From Buchananella hordeovulneris (GTDB lineage Bacteria; Actinomycetota; Actinomycetes; Actinomycetales; Actinomycetaceae), in the NCBI RefSeq assembly GCF_001907235.1, contig NZ_MQVS01000002.1:1-64000 (forward strand): a stretch of 64,000 bases of DNA. The letters are read 5' to 3'. Shown piece after piece: positions 27,330 to 34,272 of this stretch (within the stretch, counting starts at the first letter, position 1; the number at the start of each line of letters is the position of its first letter). Under the pieces are notes generated by a model. It was given only the letters and a program-made list of their open reading frames with translations, had not been told where the DNA came from and searched no databases. The position numbers and the translations under genes were made by a program.

Positions 27330-28151
27330 ATGACCAGTGTTTTACGGCTAAACGGCGTCGGCTTTCGGCGAGCAGGCACCCAGATCCTCACCGACGTGAC
27401 CTGGGAGGTAGAGCAGGGACAACGGTGGGTGGTCCTCGGCCATAACGGGGCCGGCAAGACCACGATCATGCGGATGCTGGCGGCCCGGGAATTTCCCTCT
27501 ACCGGGAGCGTGGAGGTGCTAGGTGAGCGCTTGGGGGCCGTCGACGTGTGGGAGCTGCGTCAACGCATCGGGTTTGCCTCCAGTGCCCTGACAGACCTCA
27601 TTCCCGCCCACGAGCAGGTTCGCGACGTCGTCTTGACCGGCGCCTACGGCACCACGGGGCGCTGGAAGGAGGAAAGCGAAGAGATCGACGACGCGCGCGT
27701 GACCGACCTGCTGCGGGTACTGGGCGTGGCCCACCTGGCGGACCGGGCCTACGGCACCTTGTCTTCCGGGGAGAAGCAACGCGTGGCCATCGCCCGGGCG
27801 CTCATGCCCGACCCAGAACTACTGGTTCTTGACGAGCCGGCTGCCGGTCTCGACCTGGCGGGGCGCGAGCAGCTACTGGCGGCTCTCACCGAGCTGGCCA
27901 GCTACCCCGGGGCACCCGTGGTGGTGATAGTGACCCATCACGTGGAGGAGATCCCGCGGGGCACCACCCACGCCCTCATCCTGTCGCAGGGCAAAGTTCA
28001 TTCTGGCGGACGAATCGAACAGGTGCTCACCAGTGAGAATATTTCCGCAGCGTACGGTACTCCCTTACTGGTGACGCACCAACACGGACGATTTGTAGCG
28101 ATGGCCGCCCCGACCACCAGACCGGCTCGGCGCGCCAAAGCCGCAAATTGA
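27330..28151 (+). CDS. Stand-alone ABC ATPase
   Basis: 273 residues. Walker A VLGHNGAGKTTIM at ~37, signature GTLSSGEKQRVAIAR (second Ser for Gly), Walker B LLVLDEPAAGLDL and H-loop VTHHVEEIPRG. No permease is adjacent. The THHVEEIP form recalls ModF-like and other solo ATPases of the iron/molybdate type. The basic C-terminal tail (TRPARRAKAA) is unusual. Substrate unknown. Confidence 0.85.
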   Translation: MTSVLRLNGVGFRRAGTQILTDVTWEVEQGQRWVVLGHNGAGKTTIMRMLAAREFPSTGSVEVLGERLGAVDVWELRQRIGFASSALTDLIPAHEQVRDVVLTGAYGTTGRWKEESEEIDDARVTDLLRVLGVAHLADRAYGTLSSGEKQRVAIARALMPDPELLVLDEPAAGLDLAGREQLLAALTELASYPGAPVVVIVTHHVEEIPRGTTHALILSQGKVHSGGRIEQVLTSENISAAYGTPLLVTHQHGRFVAMAAPTTRPARRAKAAN

Positions 28152-28167
28152 AGGAAGGATTAAGTCC

Positions 28168-28611
28168 ATGGCGTGGCTCTTGTGGCTACTGGCTGCCCTC
28201 GTACTGGGGGTAATAGAGATGCTGGTAGTTGACCTGACTTTTCTCATGTTTGCCGGTGGCGCTCTGGCAGCAATGGGGGCGGCGCTACTCGTTGACAATT
28301 TGACCATCCAAGTGGTGGTTTTCGCGGTGGTGTCGGTGCTCTTGCTCCTGGCGGTACGGCCGTTTTTGCGGCGGAGTTTGGCCCGCTCGGGTCCCAACAT
28401 CAATACCAACGCCCAGGCCTTGGTGGGACGGGACGCCATCGCCATCGCCGCGGTCGACCGCACGGACGGGCGGGTCCGCTTGGGATCCGAGGTGTGGAGT
28501 GCGCGGCTGGCGGAGAGTGAAACGTCCCCGGTAGTGGCCGGGACCAAACTGCGGGTGCTACGTATCGATGGCGCCTACGCCATTGTGGCACCCGCCACAG
28601 AAAGGAAGTGA
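28168..28611 (+). CDS. NfeD-like membrane protein
   Basis: 147 residues, ATG 28168 with GAAGGA upstream. Three to four hydrophobic segments in the first ~75 residues, then an OB-fold domain (QALVGRDAIAIAAVDRTDG...GAYAIVA). This is the short NfeD1b form, which pairs with SPFH proteins; the partner starts 1 nt after its stop. Together they organise membrane microdomains or quality control; the exact role is unknown. Confidence 0.9.
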   Translation: MAWLLWLLAALVLGVIEMLVVDLTFLMFAGGALAAMGAALLVDNLTIQVVVFAVVSVLLLLAVRPFLRRSLARSGPNINTNAQALVGRDAIAIAAVDRTDGRVRLGSEVWSARLAESETSPVVAGTKLRVLRIDGAYAIVAPATERK

Positions 28612-28612
28612 A

Positions 28613-29746
28613 ATGCCAGCTGATAACCCATTGGCCATCTTGGCATTGGTTATTCTGGGCGCCCTCGTTATTTTCATTGTCGTCTCGTTGATCCGGGCGG
28701 TGCAGATCGTCCCGCAGGGCGTGGCGATCATCGTGGAGCGGCTGGGTAAGTTCCAGGGCGAGATGTACGCCGGGCTACACCTGCTGATCCCATTCCTGGA
28801 TCGGGTCCGCACCGCGGTTGACTTGCGGGAACAGGTGGTCTCGTTTCCGCCGCAGCCAGTCATCACCTCCGACAACCTGGTGGTGTCCATCGACTCGGTC
28901 ATCTACTACCAGGTCACCGACCCGAAGGCAGCCACTTACGAGATCGCTAACTACATCTCGGCCATTGAGCAGCTGACCGTGACGACGCTGCGTAACGTCA
29001 TTGGGTCGATGGATCTGGAGGAGACCCTGACGTCTCGCGACCAGATCAATGGGCAACTGCGCGGCGTGCTGGACGAGGCCACGTCCCGGTGGGGCATCCG
29101 GGTCAACCGGGTCGAGTTGAAGGCCATCGATCCGCCGGCCTCGGTGCAGGCAACGATGGAGAAGCAGATGCGGGCCGAACGTGACCGCCGTGCCACCATC
29201 CTGGAAGCCGAGGGGGTCAAGCAGGCCGCTATTTTGACCGCAGAAGGCGAGAAGCAGTCCGCCATTTTGAAGGCCGAAGGGCAGGCCCAGTCGGCCATTT
29301 TGCGGGCGGAAGGTGAATCCCGGGCGATCCTGGAGGTCTTCGACGCCATCCACCGCGGCAACGCCGACCCCAAACTGTTGGCCTACCAGTACCTGCAGAC
29401 GCTGCCGCAGATCGCCAACGGCACGTCGTCCAAGATCTGGGTGGTGCCCACCGAGTTCACCGCTGCCCTGTCGTCCATCACCGCTGCTTTCGGCCCCGTT
29501 TCTCCCAGTGGGGACGAACCGACAGGAGTGCAGTTCAAGGAGCGAGGCACGTCGGCAATGGAGGAAGTGAGCCTGCAAGACCCGCGGGAGGCACTGGCCG
29601 AGGCCCGCCAAGAAGTGCAGGCTGCCACGCGCGAAGCCGACCGTGCCGATACCGGCCCCAGCTCGGGGCGGGTGCCGCAGGACGTGCGCCCCGCAGGTAA
29701 CGCCATTCAGCTGGACCCACCCACTGAGGGCGGGCTGCCGCTGTAG
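28613..29746 (+). CDS. SPFH/stomatin-like protein (slipin)
   Basis: 377 residues, ATG 28613 with AAAGGAAG upstream. An N-terminal hairpin helix (LAILALVILGALVIFIVVS) is followed by the SPFH domain (VPQGVAIIVERLGKFQG). The coiled coil carries an 11-residue repeat visible as AILTAEGEKQS, AILKAEGQAQS and AILRAEGES. The C-terminal ~80 residues are disordered. Forms oligomers at the membrane with the NfeD partner. Confidence 0.92.
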   Translation: MPADNPLAILALVILGALVIFIVVSLIRAVQIVPQGVAIIVERLGKFQGEMYAGLHLLIPFLDRVRTAVDLREQVVSFPPQPVITSDNLVVSIDSVIYYQVTDPKAATYEIANYISAIEQLTVTTLRNVIGSMDLEETLTSRDQINGQLRGVLDEATSRWGIRVNRVELKAIDPPASVQATMEKQMRAERDRRATILEAEGVKQAAILTAEGEKQSAILKAEGQAQSAILRAEGESRAILEVFDAIHRGNADPKLLAYQYLQTLPQIANGTSSKIWVVPTEFTAALSSITAAFGPVSPSGDEPTGVQFKERGTSAMEEVSLQDPREALAEARQEVQAATREADRADTGPSSGRVPQDVRPAGNAIQLDPPTEGGLPL

Positions 29747-29757
29747 CAGTGCCGCGT

Positions 29758-29793
29758 AAGTGGGGGGCCCGTCTACCGGCGGGCCCCCCACTT
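29758..29793. terminator. 14-bp perfect hairpin after the SPFH gene
   Basis: AAGTGGGGGGCCCG (29758-29771) and CGGGCCCCCCACTT (29780-29793), loop of 8. No clear T-run. First of two adjacent hairpins between convergent genes. Confidence 0.75.
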
Positions 29794-29816
29794 GCTGCCG
29801 CCAGCGGAGAACAAGA

Positions 29817-29856
29817 GGAGGGGTGGTTGCGGCCCGCAGGCCGCAACCACCCCTCC
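29817..29856. terminator. 18-bp perfect hairpin after the PTS gene
   Basis: GGAGGGGTGGTTGCGGCC (29817-29834) pairs perfectly with 29839-29856, loop CGCA. It is 22 bp beyond the PTS stop. No T-run; likely the minus-strand terminator of the pair. Confidence 0.75.
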
Positions 29857-29878
29857 CGGCTGGGGGCAGTAAGGACGG

Positions 29879-31912
29879 CTAGGCCGACTTGGCTTCTACC
29901 TGCAGCAGGTCAGCGCCCGCCGATACCGAGCCCTCCGCGGTGACGGTGACCGCGCCGAACTTCTTGGCGTTGGTCACCAACACGGGGGTCACTAGCGAGT
30001 AGCCAGCGGCCAGGATCGCTTCACGATCGGCCTCAATCAGGACCTGACCAGTGTCAACATACTGGCCCTGCTTAACGTGCACGGTGAACCCTGCGCCGTC
30101 CATGTTCACGGTATCCAAGCCAACGTGAATCAGCAGTTCAATGCCAGAGTCGAGCAGTAGCCCGATGGCGTGGCCGGACTTCTGCACCATCGCTACCTTG
30201 CCGGGAGCGGGAGCGGTGACCACGATCTGACCTTCGGGTTCGATGCCCACACCCGGGCCAACCGCGCCGGAGGCAAAGACCGGGTCAGGAACGTCGGACA
30301 TCGCCAGGAGGCGGCCCGCCACCGGTGCCGCCACCATCGTGACAGCGCCCGGCTGTTGGGCAGGTGGCTTGGGCCGGGCGGTGCCGGTCGCGGCGGCGGC
30401 CGGGGCAGCTGCGGGGCTGTCAGTTCCCGCGGCGTCGGCAGCGGCGCGGCGCGCCAGCACCTCAGCGCGCTGCTCGGGGGTGCGGTAGTCGGAGACGATG
30501 ACCAGCACCATCGCCACCACGAATGCGGACGCGATCCCGGCGGCGTACAGCGGAATGTTGTCGAACGCCGGGATGGTCAGCAGCGAGGTGAAGACGAAGC
30601 CCTTGGTGTGGACCCCGCCGCCCAAACCAATGATCAGCCCCCCGACGACACACCCGACGAGCATGCGCGGATAGATGCGCTTGTACCGCAGGTGAATACC
30701 GTAGAGGCTGGGCTCGGAAATCCCCCCGAGCAGACCGGCCGCGAGCGCCCCGGTCGCGGTCTGCCGCATCTGGGTGTCCTTGTCGCGTGCCGCCAGGAAC
30801 AGCACCCCGGCGGTTGCGCCGAAACAGGCGAAGTTCCAGGCCCCCATCGGACCCTGGATGAAGTCGTAGCCCAACTCCTTAATGTTGAGCAGCATGATGG
30901 CGTTGATAGGCCAGTGCAGGCCCAAGGGCACCATGAACGGGTAGGCCAGCGGCACCACAATCGCGAAGATCAGGGCCGACACGCCGTTGATGCTCTTCAA
31001 CACCGCCGCAATACCGGCACCGGCGTAGATGCCGAGCGGGCCGATGAGGAAGGCCGTCAGCGGAATCATGATCAGCATCGTCAAGAACGGCACGAAGATG
31101 AGCTGCAGGTTCGGCGTGATGATCCGCTTCAGCCCCTTGTACAACGGCGCCAAGACGGCGGCCATCAGCAGGGGTGGGAAGACCTGGGAACCGTAGTCAC
31201 GCAGTGACAACGGCAGGAAGCCAAAGAGCTCCAGCACCTTCACTTCGGAGCCGAATACCTTGATCGTCTCCGCCGCCGGGGAATTGGTCAGGCCGGCAAA
31301 ACCCGGTAGCAGCAGCACCGCCATGCAGGCAAAGCCCACCCACGGGTCAGCGCCGAGTTTCTTGGTGGCGTTGTAGGCGACCATGAGGGGCAGGAAGTAG
31401 AAGACCGACTGCCACATCAGGTTCACAAACTGCCAGGTGGGTGGCAGCACGACGCGGGAGTCGGCCCAGTTGCCGATCACGCCGAGGGAACCCATCAGCG
31501 CCATGAAGGTGATGATGAGGGATGCACCAAGCAGGGCCCCAAGAATGGGACGGAACGAATCGGACAGGAATTCGAAGAACGAGTCCACCAGGGCGCTCTT
31601 GCCGCGGGCCTTGGCGCGGGCCGCTGCCTTGACATCGGCGTCCGACAGTCCGCCTCCGGACATTTCCGGCAGCGCGTTAATCTCGTTGAAGACGGTGCCG
31701 ACCGCCCCGCCGATGATTACCTGGTAGCGGTCTCCGCCTTGGGGGACCGCGCCGAGCACCCCGTCAATGGCTTCCACTTCTTCCTGGGAGATGCCGGAGG
31801 CATCCGCCAGCTCGAACCGCAACCGGGTGGCGCAGTGTGAAAGGTGGACGATATTGCTCGCCCCACCAACAGCCGCAACGATGGCTGCGGCGGTGTCAGT
31901 AGTTTTAGTCAC
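29879..31912 (-). CDS. Sugar PTS enzyme IIBCA (beta-glucoside/sucrose/trehalose type)
   Basis: 677 residues, GTG start with GGAGAG upstream. Order B-C-A: the IIB phospho-Cys is C27 in LSHCATRLRF; IIC spans ~100-460 with ~10 membrane helices and the motif GGISEPSLYGIH; a Pro/Ala linker follows; IIA has its phospho-His near 593 in LLIHVGLDTVNMDG. It takes up and phosphorylates a sugar of the Glc-superfamily glucoside class; the substrate cannot be told. No BglG antiterminator, LacI regulator or glycosidase is adjacent, which is unusual. Confidence 0.92.
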   Translation of the reverse strand: MTKTTDTAAAIVAAVGGASNIVHLSHCATRLRFELADASGISQEEVEAIDGVLGAVPQGGDRYQVIIGGAVGTVFNEINALPEMSGGGLSDADVKAAARAKARGKSALVDSFFEFLSDSFRPILGALLGASLIITFMALMGSLGVIGNWADSRVVLPPTWQFVNLMWQSVFYFLPLMVAYNATKKLGADPWVGFACMAVLLLPGFAGLTNSPAAETIKVFGSEVKVLELFGFLPLSLRDYGSQVFPPLLMAAVLAPLYKGLKRIITPNLQLIFVPFLTMLIMIPLTAFLIGPLGIYAGAGIAAVLKSINGVSALIFAIVVPLAYPFMVPLGLHWPINAIMLLNIKELGYDFIQGPMGAWNFACFGATAGVLFLAARDKDTQMRQTATGALAAGLLGGISEPSLYGIHLRYKRIYPRMLVGCVVGGLIIGLGGGVHTKGFVFTSLLTIPAFDNIPLYAAGIASAFVVAMVLVIVSDYRTPEQRAEVLARRAAADAAGTDSPAAAPAAAATGTARPKPPAQQPGAVTMVAAPVAGRLLAMSDVPDPVFASGAVGPGVGIEPEGQIVVTAPAPGKVAMVQKSGHAIGLLLDSGIELLIHVGLDTVNMDGAGFTVHVKQGQYVDTGQVLIEADREAILAAGYSLVTPVLVTNAKKFGAVTVTAEGSVSAGADLLQVEAKSA

Positions 31913-31946
31913 TTACTCTCCGATCTGCTTGTTATGGGCCAGTTTG

Positions 31947-31964
31947 GTGCCGAAAGTTCGGCAC
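31947..31964. promoter_or_regulatory. Perfect palindrome upstream of the PTS gene
   Basis: GTGCCGAA-AG-TTCGGCAC, 35-52 bp before the PTS start. It may be an operator or a leader hairpin. Nothing else ties it to a named regulator. Confidence 0.45.
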
Positions 31965-32107
31965 TAACTGTCCAGGGGGTTGTGACTCATTGTCGTGTGG
32001 CGACGATCACCAGGTTACCTTTCCGTGTCGGCAAAGTAATCAGACGACTGGCGCAAGACGTGTCACACGGTGCAAGATTGCCGAGTTTGCGGGCGGAGCC
32101 TGCCACA

Positions 32108-32896
32108 ATGCGGAACATGCGTATCTCATCTCCCACCACCCGCGCCCGGGTCACAGCCAGCTGGCAGGCGCTTGCGTCCGGGGTGCTCGCTGGGGGACTG
32201 GTGAGCACTTTGGTGGGGGTTCCAGTGCTGCTGACTCGCCTGCCTGCCAGTGGCGGGGCGCTGGTTGGTGCCGCGCTCGCAGGCGGGGGATGGGCGGCTG
32301 GGGTCGCCTACGCAGCTTTGCTGGCCGTCGTCAGTTTCCGGAGTCGGTGGCCCCGCCGGGTGACTGCCCGGACCTTCGTGGTGCTCGGTGCTGGCTTGGT
32401 CGGCCGCCGTCCGTCCCGCGCCCTGGCGGCCCGGTTACGCCGCGCTGCCGACTTGTGGCGACGCGCCGGTGGGCAGGGCAGCATATGCGTCACCGGTGGA
32501 CAGGGGCCGGATGAGGAGTGCAGTGAAGCCAGCGCTATGGCCCACTACCTGGTTGCGCAGTTAGGTGTGCCCCCCGCGGCCATCGTGTTGGAGGACCAAG
32601 CCACCACCACCCGGGAGAACTTGGGCTATTGCCGCCAGCTGCTGGCTGCTGTGCCCGCCGCCCAGGTGGCGATAGTTACCAACTCGTTCCACACGGTGCG
32701 CACAGCCCGCCTGGCGGCCCAGTTGTGGCCGGGCGTGCGCGTCGTCGGTGCGCCAACCACCTGGTGGTATCTGCCCTACGCCACTGCGCGTGAACTGGCC
32801 GGGTTACTCGCCCAAGATACGGTGACCCGCAGGATTTTGGGAGCCTGGCTGGGGTGTGGGGCGGTGGCGGCTGTGGCGTGGCTCGCCGGGCGCTAG
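32108..32896 (+). CDS. DUF218 (YdcF/SanA-like) membrane protein
   Basis: 262 residues from ATG 32108 with GGAG at 32095; ATG 32117 is an alternative. Two N-terminal membrane helices (~20-75), then the DUF218 domain: FVVLGAGLVGRRPS, TGGQGPDEECSEASAM, LEDQATTTRENL and IVTNSFHTVRTARL, and a final C-terminal helix. The family includes envelope proteins such as ElyC and SanA with poorly known activity. Divergent from the PTS gene. Confidence 0.87.
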   Translation: MRNMRISSPTTRARVTASWQALASGVLAGGLVSTLVGVPVLLTRLPASGGALVGAALAGGGWAAGVAYAALLAVVSFRSRWPRRVTARTFVVLGAGLVGRRPSRALAARLRRAADLWRRAGGQGSICVTGGQGPDEECSEASAMAHYLVAQLGVPPAAIVLEDQATTTRENLGYCRQLLAAVPAAQVAIVTNSFHTVRTARLAAQLWPGVRVVGAPTTWWYLPYATARELAGLLAQDTVTRRILGAWLGCGAVAAVAWLAGR

Positions 32897-32916
32897 GCGG
32901 GGCGAGCCGACCCGAC

Positions 32917-32922
32917 TAGCCT
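32917..32922 (+). promoter_or_regulatory. -10 hexamer TAGCCT, leaderless candidate for glnA
   Basis: TAGCCT ends 6 nt before ATG 32929 with GGCCCC between; there is no ribosome-binding site. Confidence 0.4.
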
Positions 32923-32928
32923 GGCCCC

Positions 32929-34272
32929 ATGGATGGACAGCTTGATCGGCAGCAGGAACACGTGCTGCGCCTGGTGCACGAACGCAACGTGGAGTTTGTG
33001 CGCCTGTGGTTCACCGACGTGACGGGCACCCTGAAATCGGTGGCGATAGCCGCCAACGAGCTGGAATCGGCCTTCGAGGAGGGCATCGGCTTCGACGGCT
33101 CGGCTATTCAGGGCATGAGCCGAATCTATGAATCCGACCTGCTGCTGCGGCCGGACGCCTCCACGTTCGCCATGGTGCCGTGGCGAGACGCCGATGAAGG
33201 GGTGGGGCGCCTGTTTTGTAGCATCCGCAACCCGGACGGTACCGTGGCCGCCTCCGACCCCCGCAGCGTATTACAGCGCGCCGTGGCGCACGCGGCAGAC
33301 CGGGGTTTTACGCTGCATGCGCATCCGGAACTGGAGTTTTATTTGCTGCACCGGGACTCAGCTGGGCAGCTCAAACCCGTAGACAACGGCGGCTACTTCG
33401 ACCACGTGGCACGCGGTCGTAACACTGATTTTCGCCGCCAGGCCATCTTGCAGCTCGAGGAGTTTGGGATCCCGGTGGAGTTTTCCCACCACGAGGGCGG
33501 GCCGGGGCAAAACGAGATCGACCTGCGCAGCGCCGACGCCCTGACCACCGCAGACAACATCATGTCTTTCCGGGCCGTCATTCAGGAAGTGGCCCTATCG
33601 GAGGGCATTATCGCCACGTTCATGCCTAAGCCATTTGCGCAATATCCAGGCAACGGCATGCACCTGCACCTGTCCCTTTTCGAGGGGGACCGCAACGCCT
33701 TTACCGACCCCGGCGACCAGTACGGCCTATCCCGCGTGGGCCGCCAATTCATGGCGGGGATTCTCACCCACGCGGCCGAGATCAGTGCCATCGTCAACCA
33801 ACACGTCAACTCCTACAAGCGACTTTGGGGCGGGGGAGAAGCACCGAGCTACATTTGCTGGGGACGCCACAACCGTTCGGCTCTCCTGCGCGTGCCCATC
33901 TATAAACCCGGCAAGGAAAGCTCCACCCGCGTCGAATACCGGGCCACCGACACCGCCACCAACCCGTACTTGGCGCTGGCGGTGCTGCTGCGGGTCGGCC
34001 TGGCGGGCATAGAGGGAGGCTACGAGTTGGCCCCCGAGGCGGAGGACGACGTGTGGTCCCTCAGTGGCGCTGAACGGCGGGCCTTGGGAATCGAGGCGCT
34101 GCCGTCCTCCCTCCACAACGCCCTGGACAAGATGCGCTCCTCGGATCTGGTGGCGGAGACCTTGGGGGAGGAGGTCTTCGAATTCGTATTGCGCAACAAG
34201 GAAAACGAGTGGAACGAGTATCGGCGGCAGGTCACGGACTTTGAGCGCGCCCAGTTCCTGCCGGAGCGGTGA
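32929..34272 (+). CDS. glnA: Glutamine synthetase, GSI-alpha type (GlnA2-like)
   Basis: 447 residues. Motifs: the beta-Grasp DVTGTLKSVAI, FDGSAIQGM, NGMHLHLSLF, GRHNRSALLRVP and ATP-site RVEYRATDTATNPYLALAVL. The length and the absence of the ~25-residue insert match M. tuberculosis GlnA2 (Rv2222c). The region where GSI-beta enzymes carry the adenylylated Tyr (NLYDLPPEE) here reads DDVWSLSGAERRA with no Tyr, so this enzyme should not be controlled by the adjacent GlnE. The main, adenylylated GlnA is presumably elsewhere. glnE overlaps by 4 bp. Confidence 0.93.
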   Translation: MDGQLDRQQEHVLRLVHERNVEFVRLWFTDVTGTLKSVAIAANELESAFEEGIGFDGSAIQGMSRIYESDLLLRPDASTFAMVPWRDADEGVGRLFCSIRNPDGTVAASDPRSVLQRAVAHAADRGFTLHAHPELEFYLLHRDSAGQLKPVDNGGYFDHVARGRNTDFRRQAILQLEEFGIPVEFSHHEGGPGQNEIDLRSADALTTADNIMSFRAVIQEVALSEGIIATFMPKPFAQYPGNGMHLHLSLFEGDRNAFTDPGDQYGLSRVGRQFMAGILTHAAEISAIVNQHVNSYKRLWGGGEAPSYICWGRHNRSALLRVPIYKPGKESSTRVEYRATDTATNPYLALAVLLRVGLAGIEGGYELAPEAEDDVWSLSGAERRALGIEALPSSLHNALDKMRSSDLVAETLGEEVFEFVLRNKENEWNEYRRQVTDFERAQFLPER

